DNA of 64,000 nucleotides. It comes from Methanoregula sp. Lineage in GTDB: Archaea; Halobacteriota; Methanomicrobia; Methanomicrobiales; Methanospirillaceae. A program made the position numbers and the translations under genes. The number at the start of each line of letters is the position of its first letter. The first letter of the stretch is position 1. The stretch covers positions 1 through 64,000 of the forward strand of contig NZ_JAQTQD010000009.1 in the NCBI RefSeq assembly GCF_028712425.1, given 5' to 3'. Positions 9,895 to 18,425 of the stretch are shown piece by piece. The notes under the pieces were generated by a model. The model searched no databases. It was not told the DNA's origin and worked only from the letters and a program-made list of their open reading frames with translations.

Positions 9895-10068
9895 CGGGTT
9901 TCCTGAAGGGTATCGTGCCTGTTCGGTGTAACCCTCCGGATCTTCATCCTCTCCGACTGCCTGCTCTCCCCCGGTGTCCCGGCCGCCCTGCTCCCGGTTC
10001 TGAACCTCGTCGCCTTCCTTGTTTCCCTTGCCGGGATCTGTCTCGTTATCCGCGAGAAGACTGCGTAA
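9895..10068 (+). pseudogene. C-terminal remnant of a small membrane protein paralogous to 54555-54803
   Basis: Plus strand CLFGVTLRIFILSD...LPVLNLVAFLVSLAGICLVIREKTA*, versus YLFGVTFLLFALFDY...IVNLVAVLAALTGMYLVLQDT; upstream part frameshifted. Confidence 0.6.
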
Positions 10069-10097
10069 ACAAATTAGATCAAAAAATTCCGGGGATT

Positions 10098-10234
10098 TCA
10101 GGTGATTTCCAGCTTCCCGAGCCACGCCCCCGGCTCCTTCACAACCGTACCCACAACCTTCGCCCTTTCGCTATCTTCATGATGCACGTCACGCTTTTCT
10201 CAGGCGCAATGTTCACTTATCCCATGCCCATGGT
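10098..10234 (-). pseudogene. Decayed duplicate of the purM 3' end
   Basis: Minus strand MGMG*VNIAPEKSVTCIMKIAKG-(fs)-AKVVGTVVKEPGAWLGKLEIT*, versus PurM MGMGFAYVVPEKSVACVLKMVKGAKVVGEVVKEPGAWLGEMEIT*. Confidence 0.85.
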
Positions 10235-10238
10235 AAAT

Positions 10239-10385
10239 TTAAATCTCCTTCTGGTACATCACTACGTCAAGGACCTTCCCGAACTTCTCGCCAATATTTT
10301 TCAGGTGTGCACACTTCGAAAAGCCGGCCTTCTCCATCAGCCGGATGCTTGCCCGGTTATCCCCGCAGATGTTCCCGGGTGAGTC
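10239..10385 (-). pseudogene. Remnant of GNAT acetyltransferase C-terminus (copy B)
   Basis: Minus strand PGNICGDNRASIRLMEKAGFSKCAHLKNIGEKFGKVLDVVMYQKEI*; no N-terminal domain upstream. Confidence 0.75.
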
Positions 10386-10661
10386 GGGGAACGTGATTGG
10401 GTTTCATTTTGATTAACCAATTTGAGTCCAAAATATTAGTTTATGTCACAAAACAAAATAAAAAAATTAATAATAAAAAAGATCCTATTAAATTTGATCA
10501 GGACGATACCAAAGACAGTCGCCACCTGATATAACAAAAAAAGCTGAGCTCACCAAGCGACGAAACTGTGTTGAGCCCGCCTTGCCCGTAGGCATGGAAC
10601 AATTCACTTCTGTACTGAAGAAGATTGTGGTCATGCCTCTAAAATCAAATCAAAGAGAGGA

Positions 10662-12485
10662 ATGGAACACATGATCACCAGACTTTCTCTATTCCGAGGT
10701 ATCATTGCGTTATTAATTGTGACATGTATTATGTCCGCAGTCAGTGCTGCTAACACAACAAATGCAACGTATTTCAGTGAGATCACTTCGAAGGATAAAT
10801 TATCAACGACCGGATTTGAAGCGATTCAACAAAATCAAACTGAATGTCCTTCCCCCTCAATTACTGGGAGGCTCCTGATTTGTCGCTCCAATGAAAGCGT
10901 TATCGCTGTATATGATAGACACGGGAGAAAAATATTTACTGCCGAGGATTTGAAAAAAGGAGCATCTGAGAATGTCCTATCTCAATTTTCAACACATGTT
11001 AACGAGAGAGTATATGGCTCAAATCTTGTTGAACGTGCAATTAATGGCCAATTTGATCAGGTTAAGATAACCTTTGAACAGTACTTATCGTATATCGAAA
11101 CCGGTTGTTGGGATCCTCCCACCCCTGCTGGATGGGCATTCATTGGAGATGAGGAAGATACTTCCATGTATTGGGAACCTGACGATTGGTCTTCAGAATC
11201 TCACTCAGATTACCATGCTGCAGTATTCTTCAGTCATTATGGACATCGAAGTGGAATTCAAACCACCCTTGATGCCTCTGGAGGACAGTATATACGTATA
11301 GCAGTTGGGCCCAAGGGAGATAACCCGTTAGAAATATTCCTTGATGACATTCTCATTGGAAATATAACTGATAATTTCTCGATTCAGCAATTTGATATTT
11401 CCAGCCAATCCTGGACAACAACAAGTATTTTAAAGATAGTTGCTGCCGGAGGAAGTGAGGAGTGGGGTACTGGTTCTCTGGTAGAGAACATATCCTTGAT
11501 GGCGAGTGACTCCCTTAGTGACCCGGTATCTTTGTTTGATGGCAATCCCCTTTTTGGGAATGCCCCGCTTAATGTATCATTCACGGATACTTCTACCGGA
11601 TCACCAACATCGTGGAACTGGTCATTTGGAGATGGCGGGATATCAACACTGCAGAACCCGTCTCATGTATATACAATGGCCGGAACCTACACTGTGAGCC
11701 TGACAGCAACGAACGCTGCCGGAAGCAATACAACAGTTCGCTCTGGATATGTGAATGTGACGGCCCCGGCACAAACAGCGTTCTATGTATATGCTGAAGG
11801 AGTCGGGATGTATCATAGCACGCAAAACGATCTGAGTCTGGGGAACCAAACCCCGGGACATTTCTATAATCTCATCAATGGTCAATGCGGGTCTGTCGAT
11901 ACTGAAAAATGCTGGTATGGGCGGGGGATATATCTCGATGACAATGCCGGTTCAGTTCATTGGAGTGCCGCCGAACAGGCAAGCAGCTATGCCGATAATG
12001 CGGATTTCTCTGTATTTGTCGGGCACGGATGGAATAACGGGATAGTCTTCGGCACACAGAATTCCGCTCTGGAATTATCCCGTTCAAATATGCAGTTTGG
12101 GGGCAACCGGGCGAAATGGGTGACGTTCTTTGCCTGCGATGTGCTCAACCAGAGCAGCCAAAGCAACTGGGAATCTGTATTTAACGGCGTGCACATCGTG
12201 AACGGGTTCGATACGCATGGGTTGTTGTACGATGGACAGGGAACGAAGTATGCGCAAAAATTGACGGGTGACGGAGCAGAAGATCGAAAACCAATCCGTA
12301 CTGCTTGGAGAGAGACACTTCAGGAAACTATCAACAAAGAATACATCAAGGGGGCTTACATGTGGGCAAATCCCTGCGGTAGTGATTACCTTCCGGGTTT
12401 CGGTGATTATTGTTCCGCTCCAACAAAGGGCGGTCAGGGAGATTACGACATAACGTGGCGGAACTTCAATTGTACAATTTCCTAA
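10662..12485 (+). CDS. Exported PKD-domain protein with C-terminal DUF6345-like/clan-CD-like domain
   Basis: Signal peptide (LFRGIIALLIVTCIMSAVSA); PKD domain PLNVSFTDTSTGSPTSWNWSFGDGGISTLQNPSHVYTMAGTYTVSLTATNAAGS; C-terminal VFVGHG...VTFFACD. Confidence 0.8.
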   Translation: MEHMITRLSLFRGIIALLIVTCIMSAVSAANTTNATYFSEITSKDKLSTTGFEAIQQNQTECPSPSITGRLLICRSNESVIAVYDRHGRKIFTAEDLKKGASENVLSQFSTHVNERVYGSNLVERAINGQFDQVKITFEQYLSYIETGCWDPPTPAGWAFIGDEEDTSMYWEPDDWSSESHSDYHAAVFFSHYGHRSGIQTTLDASGGQYIRIAVGPKGDNPLEIFLDDILIGNITDNFSIQQFDISSQSWTTTSILKIVAAGGSEEWGTGSLVENISLMASDSLSDPVSLFDGNPLFGNAPLNVSFTDTSTGSPTSWNWSFGDGGISTLQNPSHVYTMAGTYTVSLTATNAAGSNTTVRSGYVNVTAPAQTAFYVYAEGVGMYHSTQNDLSLGNQTPGHFYNLINGQCGSVDTEKCWYGRGIYLDDNAGSVHWSAAEQASSYADNADFSVFVGHGWNNGIVFGTQNSALELSRSNMQFGGNRAKWVTFFACDVLNQSSQSNWESVFNGVHIVNGFDTHGLLYDGQGTKYAQKLTGDGAEDRKPIRTAWRETLQETINKEYIKGAYMWANPCGSDYLPGFGDYCSAPTKGGQGDYDITWRNFNCTIS

Positions 12486-12498
12486 TGAGGTGAAAGCT

Positions 12499-13494
12499 AT
12501 GAAAAAAGAATATGTTATCGGATTATGCCTGATCTTAGTAATTGCAGGAATTAGTGGATTTGTTCTTTGGCTTCAGCCATCAAGTAATCCTCAAAAAGGA
12601 CTAACCAATGACTCTCTTCAAGAACAATTCCAGAGCATATCCGGGGAAGTGGCGGGAGGATCGTTATCCTATAAAATCGATTTCAACACCAAGAAACCAA
12701 ATTCACCGGAAAAGATCGAAGTCTATAAGACGGTTCAGCCGAAGGTAACGAAAACCGATGCTATTGCGTTGGCACAAAAATTTAATATTACAGATTTTGC
12801 TGATATCAAGGAAGGTGATGAAAAAATATCAGTTTCTTCGAAAGACATGAGGTATTGTTTGCAGCTTTTTAAAACTGGTGGAATGTCCTATAGCGATTAT
12901 AAACGATCCGACACACCAAATGGAATTGACATTGCGGAAAACCTCCCTTCCGATGAAGAAGCTAAAAAGATTGCCACATTGTTCCTGAAAGAAAGAGGTC
13001 TATTACCCGATGGTGCGAAAATGGGGGGAGTTATCCATGAGAAAGCGTATAAATCAAACAAGAGCAGCGAATTAAAAACGGTTGTCTGGGAAGATATCCT
13101 CGTCTATTACACCCGCGAGCTCAACGGCATGAAAGTCGAGGGAACCCAGTTCGAAGTGGAAGTTGGGGGGCATGGCGATATCATCCGGTTCTTCTCCAAC
13201 TGGAAGGAATACGAGTCTGTCGGGGAGTATCCAATCAAAACCCGGGATTCTTCAGTCGAGACCCTGAAACAGAAAGGGATTTCAGCCGCAGCCGGTCCGG
13301 ATAAACCCGACACCATCACCATCGATGAAATATACCTGGCATATGAGACAAACGCTGTTGCGTACAAAGAGGAGTATCTGGAGCCTGTCTGGGTATTCAA
13401 AGGAGAAGCATTGAAGAACGGAACTTCACTCGGGCCGGTAAAGGAATTTGTTCCGGCACTTACTGATGCCTCAAAGAAATCCCTCTCATCATAA
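12499..13494 (+). CDS. Exported/membrane-anchored hypothetical protein
   Basis: N-terminal TM MKKEYVIGLCLILVIAGISGFVLWL; gaggtga RBS before ATG at 12499; coupled to the preceding ORF. Confidence 0.7.
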   Translation: MKKEYVIGLCLILVIAGISGFVLWLQPSSNPQKGLTNDSLQEQFQSISGEVAGGSLSYKIDFNTKKPNSPEKIEVYKTVQPKVTKTDAIALAQKFNITDFADIKEGDEKISVSSKDMRYCLQLFKTGGMSYSDYKRSDTPNGIDIAENLPSDEEAKKIATLFLKERGLLPDGAKMGGVIHEKAYKSNKSSELKTVVWEDILVYYTRELNGMKVEGTQFEVEVGGHGDIIRFFSNWKEYESVGEYPIKTRDSSVETLKQKGISAAAGPDKPDTITIDEIYLAYETNAVAYKEEYLEPVWVFKGEALKNGTSLGPVKEFVPALTDASKKSLSS

Positions 13495-13532
13495 TTTTTT
13501 ACACCGATTCTCAGTGTAACAAAGGAATCACC

Positions 13533-14197
13533 ATGAACAACCGGATTCCAGTGTTGGTAATTACAGCGATACTCGTCATTACCGTTGTTTTCGCGTACGT
13601 CTGGATTTCCGGACCATCAGAGCAAAAGGGATCAATAACTATTGAAAAATCATTTATGAATAATTCTAATAAATTGGCCTTTGCGAATTCAAGCCTCATT
13701 TTTTCCCCCGGAGATAAGAGGTGATATCCAAACCTTTCAGAGAAATATTCAATCGATCTCGAATGGTGGGGATTCGATCCGTATTTTTCTGAAATTGATC
13801 TTATTGCAGTTGGTATCCATAATGCAAGTGTGATCAAGGAACTCCAAGGAAAAGAAATCGGGAATTAGAGGATTCATATTTTCAATGATACAGAGATTGA
13901 ATCTACCCGATCAGAAGTCAGAGCATATTTAATGGAGCTCTATAAAAACCGGAATACCGGATTGGGCCTTTTGGCATGGATAATCACGGTTCAATTGTAA
14001 ATCCAACAGGGTCCTATGTAGAGTTGTGGGTATACAAAATGACTGAAGAAAATAAAAAAAAGGATAAAACAATGATGAAGGGGTGGAAGATTCTCGTCTA
14101 TCCGGTCTCTCCGCCGAGACCGGAAAGCAGAAATTCCTCGAGCAATGCCTCTCCGATACCACTCTAATAATTGCACCGACAAAAAGAGAATTGTAAG
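13533..14197 (+). pseudogene. Multiply frameshifted exported hypothetical protein
   Basis: Starts MNNRIPVLVITAILVITVVFAYVWISG...; reading continues in other frames (YSIDLEWWGFDPYFSEIDLIAVGIHNASVIKELQGKEIGN* ... GSIVNPTGSYVELWVYKM ... ETGKQKFLEQCLSDTTLIIAPTKREL*). Confidence 0.7.
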
Positions 14198-14208
14198 AAA
14201 AAGATACC

Positions 14209-15324
14209 CTAAGTAATCTCCATCTCCCCAAGCCACGCCCCCGGCTCCTTCACAACCTCGCCGACAACCTTCGCCCCTTTCACCATCTTCAGCACGCACG
14301 CAACGCTCTTCTCCGGCACCACGTACGCGAAGCCCATGCCCATGTTGAACGTGCGGTACATCTCCTCGTCCGCAATGTCGCCTTTCTTCTGGATCCAGTC
14401 AAAGACCTCGGGAGGCTTGATCGGGTTGTCGAAGACGAAGCCGTAGTTCGAAAGCCGCTTGAAGTTCAGGAGGCCGCCACCGGTCACGTGGCACATGCCG
14501 TGCACCGTGCACTTCGCGGTCACCTTCAGCACTTCACTGTAGATCCGGGTCGGGGTAAGGAGCTCGGCGCCGAGCGTCTTTTTGTTCTTCAGCTTCTCAT
14601 CATAGCTCCCGTACTTCTCGACAACCCGGCGGGCGAGCGAGAGGCCGTTGCTGTGGATGCCGGTCGAGGGAACGCCGACAATCTTGTTGCCGGGCCGGAT
14701 CTTCTCGCCCGTGATGATCTTCTTCTTGTCCTGCACGCCAAGACAGGCACCGGCAAGGTCGAGGCCGTGGACAAGGCCGCGGAGCGACGCGGTCTCGCCG
14801 CCTACGATGTCGATGTTCGCCTGCTTTGCGCCCTCGTTCAAACCCTTGCCGATCTGGGCCATCTTCTCCATCGAGAGTTTGTCGGTCGCGATATAGTCCA
14901 CGAACGAGACCGGCTCCATGTTCATCACGTAGAGGTCGTTTACGTTCATCGCGATGCAGTCGATGCCGACCGTTGTCCAGTCCTCCTGCTGGTCGGCAAC
15001 GAGCATTTTTGTGCCCACGCCATCCGTGGTCAGGGCGAGAGCAAGCGGGCCGAAGTCGATGAGGCCGGCAAAGTGGCCGACAGCGCCCATCATCGCGTAT
15101 TTCCCCTTGCGCCGGTACTTCAGGTTCCTGATGAGGGCCTTGATCGCTGTTGCCTCAAGATCGATGTCCACGCCGGCCTGGGCATAAGCGCTCTTTGCCG
15201 GGGCGGTCCTCGCCGGCATTTTCTTCGCAGCCGGCTTTTTTCCTGCCGGTTTCGGCTTCTTTGCTATCGTTTGCTTGACGGTCATCTTCTTTGCCGCAGG
15301 CTTCTTTGCCATTGTCTTACTCAT
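14209..15324 (-). CDS. purM: Phosphoribosylformylglycinamidine cyclo-ligase with Lys/Ala/Pro-rich N-terminal tail
   Basis: AYAQAGVDIDLEATAIKAL...TTDGVGTKMLVA...HVTGGGLLNF...; ATG at 15324 overlaps the lysC stop (ATGAGTAA). Confidence 0.93.
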   Translation of the reverse strand: MSKTMAKKPAAKKMTVKQTIAKKPKPAGKKPAAKKMPARTAPAKSAYAQAGVDIDLEATAIKALIRNLKYRRKGKYAMMGAVGHFAGLIDFGPLALALTTDGVGTKMLVADQQEDWTTVGIDCIAMNVNDLYVMNMEPVSFVDYIATDKLSMEKMAQIGKGLNEGAKQANIDIVGGETASLRGLVHGLDLAGACLGVQDKKKIITGEKIRPGNKIVGVPSTGIHSNGLSLARRVVEKYGSYDEKLKNKKTLGAELLTPTRIYSEVLKVTAKCTVHGMCHVTGGGLLNFKRLSNYGFVFDNPIKPPEVFDWIQKKGDIADEEMYRTFNMGMGFAYVVPEKSVACVLKMVKGAKVVGEVVKEPGAWLGEMEIT

Positions 15325-16729
15325 CGCTTGCCTCCGAGAGCTGGAACTCGTCGTGGAGCACACGGCAGGCACGCGGCCCGTCACTCTGGCTCACGACAAA
15401 GGAGATGTTCGCCTCGCTCGATCCCTGCGAGATCATCATCACGTTCACGCCGGCCTTCCCGAGCGCCGTGAAGATCCGGCCACCGGTGCCGGGCGCCCCG
15501 GCCATGCCGGCCCCGACAACGGCAACCGCACAGACATCGTGGTTGTGGGAGACCTGCCGGACAATCCCTTCCTTTGCCAGTTCCGAAAGTGCCTTCACCG
15601 CAGCTGAGACATGCGTCTCGTCCACGATGAGCGAGATGTTCGCCTCGCTTGACCCCTGCGAGATCATCATCACGTTCACCTCGTTGTCGGCAAGGATGGA
15701 GAAGATCGATTTTGCAACCCCGGGCCTCCCGATCATCTGGGCGCCGCAGATGTTGATGGCCGCAACCTTCTCGATGTATGTCAGGGCCTTGACAACCCGG
15801 TGGTCGCGTTTCCCGGTCCGGACAATGACCGTGCCGGGATGGGACGGATTGAAGGTGTTCTTGACCCGCACGAGGATGCCTTTCCTCATCGCCGGCTCGA
15901 TCGAGCGGGGGTGCATGACCTTGGCCCCGAAGTACGAGAGCTCCATCACCTCGAGGTACGAGAGCGAGAGCATGACCCGGGCATCGTTGATCACGCGGGG
16001 ATCGCAGGTCATGATCCCGTCCACGTCGGTCCAGATCCAGATCTCGTCTGCGTCGATGCCGGCGCCGATGATGGAAGCCGAGTAGTCCGAGCCGCTCCGG
16101 CCGAGCGTGGTCAGGATGCCTTCCCGGGTGCAGCCCATGAACCCCGTAATCACCGGGATCTCCTTGCCAAGGAGCGGGCCGATCCGGCGCTTGATCCGCT
16201 CATCGCTCTCCGGGAGGGCGGTGGACTCGCCGTGCTGGGGGGTGGTGAGGATGCCTGCCTCGCAGCCGTCCATCACCGATGAGGAGATGCCCCGCTGCCT
16301 GATTGCGGCGGAGAGGATCGGGGCGAGGAGCCGTTCGCCGAACGAGATGATATAGTCCTTTGAGCGGGGAGTGAGTTCCCGCAGGTTGTAGATCGCATTC
16401 AGGATGTTCTCGAGCCGGATGAGGTTCTCCTCCATCGCAGCCCCGACCTCAGCGACATGGTCGGGCGCTGCTCCTTCGAGCGTGGCGATGTGGCGTTTAG
16501 AGAGCGACTGGATCAGCGAGGCGATCGCACTGTTGTCCTTTGCCGTCGGGAGGGCGGTCGCGACCTCGATGAGCTGGTCGGTCACGCCACGCTGGGCCGA
16601 TACGACCACGGCAAGTTCGTCTCCCGCTTTATGGTGTTGTTCTAAAATATCGACAACCTGCCCGATACGTTGTGCATCGGCAACGGATGTCCCGCCGAAT
16701 TTCATTAAGAGTTTCATGCTCTTGCTCAC
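15317..16729 (-). CDS. lysC: Aspartate kinase
   Basis: KFGGTSVADAQRI, GRSGSDYSASIIGAGIDADEIWIWTDVDGIMTCDPR, two ACT domains with VMMISQGSSEANIS repeats. Confidence 0.95.
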   Translation of the reverse strand: MSKSMKLLMKFGGTSVADAQRIGQVVDILEQHHKAGDELAVVVSAQRGVTDQLIEVATALPTAKDNSAIASLIQSLSKRHIATLEGAAPDHVAEVGAAMEENLIRLENILNAIYNLRELTPRSKDYIISFGERLLAPILSAAIRQRGISSSVMDGCEAGILTTPQHGESTALPESDERIKRRIGPLLGKEIPVITGFMGCTREGILTTLGRSGSDYSASIIGAGIDADEIWIWTDVDGIMTCDPRVINDARVMLSLSYLEVMELSYFGAKVMHPRSIEPAMRKGILVRVKNTFNPSHPGTVIVRTGKRDHRVVKALTYIEKVAAINICGAQMIGRPGVAKSIFSILADNEVNVMMISQGSSEANISLIVDETHVSAAVKALSELAKEGIVRQVSHNHDVCAVAVVGAGMAGAPGTGGRIFTALGKAGVNVMMISQGSSEANISFVVSQSDGPRACRVLHDEFQLSEASDE

Positions 16730-16781
16730 TCGTGCTTTTTGCTATTTATTTATCTAACTATACGATCCACTCTGTAATAAG

Positions 16782-18425
16782 ATGCGTGCAGATGAGGTCA
16801 CAGACTGCCATGTTCTGGTGATTGGCAGCGGCGGTGCGGGAGTCCGGGCCGCGATTGAGGCATCGCAGTACGGGGAGACGGTCCTCATCTCCAAGACCAT
16901 CGTGGGAAAAGGCGGGTGCACCACGATGGCGGAAGGCGGGTACAATGCGGTGCTCCGGGACGTGGACACCTGCGGGGGACACCTTGAGGACACGATGAAG
17001 GGCGGGGCGTTCTTAAACGATCCGCAGCTTGCCGACATCCTGGCACGCGAAGCCCCGCTCCGTATGGGCGACCTCGTGAAGTGGGGGGCCGTCTTCGATT
17101 TCACGGACACGGACGAGGTTGCCCAGCGGCCGTTCGGGGGCCAGCGGTTCCCCCGGACCTGTTATGCGGGCGACCGGACCGGCCACGAGATGATGATGAC
17201 ACTCGTTGACCGGCCCTCGTTTGTGATGGAGCACGCAAAGAATGTCACAGTCCTGCAGGAATACACGGTCATCGACCTGTTGAAAGACGGGGATTCGGTC
17301 ATCGGGGCACTGGCGCTGGACGAGAAAGGCAACATCGTTGTCATGAAGGCGGACAGCACGGTCCTTGCCACCGGTGGCGGGACGCGGGTGTACGACATCT
17401 CCACCAACTCGTCGAGCGGCACGGGCGACGGGTACGCGATGGGGTACCGGACCGGCGCGGAACTGATCGACATGGAGATGGTCCAGTTCCACCCGACCGG
17501 CGCAATCATTCCGTACGATGCCCGGGGCCGGCTCGTGACCGAGGCGGTAAGGGGCGAGGGCGGGGTGCTGAAGAACGTATACGGCGAGCGGTTCATGAAG
17601 ACCTACGACCCGGCACGGATGGAACTCTCCACCCGCGACGTGGTGGCCCGTGCCATTGCAGCCGAGATCCAGAAAGGCCGGGGCACAAAGAATGGAGGAG
17701 TGTATCTCGATGTCACGCACCTCTCCCGCGAGCAGATCGAGACCCGCCTTCCCGTGATGCTCGAACAATTCCTCAAATTCGGCGTGGACATCCGGACAAC
17801 CCCGATGGAGGTCGCCCCGACAGCCCACCACATAATGGGCGGCCTCCGGATCACGCCCGAGTGCCGGACCACCCTCCCCGGCCTCTTTGCCTGCGGCGAG
17901 GTCTCCGGGGGAGTGCACGGCGCCAACCGGCTTGGCGGCAATGCCCTTGCCGAGACGCAGGTCTTCGGGAAACGTGCCGGAGAGGCGGCCGGGAAGGCCC
18001 CGGTGCGGAAGAAGAGTGTGGACGAGCGACAGGTGGATGCCTGCCGGAAGCGGCTCAATGCATTCCTGTCGGGCAGCACGAACCCGGCACAGGTCCGGAC
18101 GAAGCTCCAGCTCGCGATGTGGGAAGGGGCCGGGATCTTCCGGACCGCGGTAGCGCTCGAAGAGACGCTGCACACGATCCGTCACCTCCAGACCATGAAC
18201 CTGAAGGCCGCGTCGGCACAGAACCTTGCCGAGTGCTGCATTGTCCAGAACATGTGCCTGACGGCCTCGCTCATCTGCCGGTCCGCCCTGCTCCGCACGG
18301 AGTCCCGGGGGGCCCATGTGAGGACGGACGTTGCAAAGACCCACGAGCCGGAGAACTCACCGTTCGGCCACACCTTCGTCTCGCTCACCCGCGAAGGGAT
18401 TGAGACAAAGGAGGTGAAGGCATGA
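16782..18425 (+). CDS. tfrA: Thiol:fumarate reductase (CoM/CoB) flavoprotein subunit A
   Basis: FAD-binding GSGGAGVRAAIEA; HPTGAIIPYDARGRLVTEAVRGEGG; HHIMGGLRI; paired with TfrB-type partner. Confidence 0.88.
   Translation: MRADEVTDCHVLVIGSGGAGVRAAIEASQYGETVLISKTIVGKGGCTTMAEGGYNAVLRDVDTCGGHLEDTMKGGAFLNDPQLADILAREAPLRMGDLVKWGAVFDFTDTDEVAQRPFGGQRFPRTCYAGDRTGHEMMMTLVDRPSFVMEHAKNVTVLQEYTVIDLLKDGDSVIGALALDEKGNIVVMKADSTVLATGGGTRVYDISTNSSSGTGDGYAMGYRTGAELIDMEMVQFHPTGAIIPYDARGRLVTEAVRGEGGVLKNVYGERFMKTYDPARMELSTRDVVARAIAAEIQKGRGTKNGGVYLDVTHLSREQIETRLPVMLEQFLKFGVDIRTTPMEVAPTAHHIMGGLRITPECRTTLPGLFACGEVSGGVHGANRLGGNALAETQVFGKRAGEAAGKAPVRKKSVDERQVDACRKRLNAFLSGSTNPAQVRTKLQLAMWEGAGIFRTAVALEETLHTIRHLQTMNLKAASAQNLAECCIVQNMCLTASLICRSALLRTESRGAHVRTDVAKTHEPENSPFGHTFVSLTREGIETKEVKA

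Noticed and set aside
15324-15384. Longer purM start at 15384
   Set aside because: The extra residues lie deep in the lysC C-terminus; the ATG at 15324 overlapping the lysC stop is the better start.
14488-15471. 327-aa plus-strand ORF opposite purM/lysC
   Set aside because: Shadow ORF over two confidently identified genes; arginine-rich tail without recognisable domain.
17013-18344. 443-aa antisense ORF opposite tfrA
   Set aside because: High-GC shadow ORF; low-complexity His/Arg/Gly/Pro composition and fully covered by a clear tfrA reading frame.
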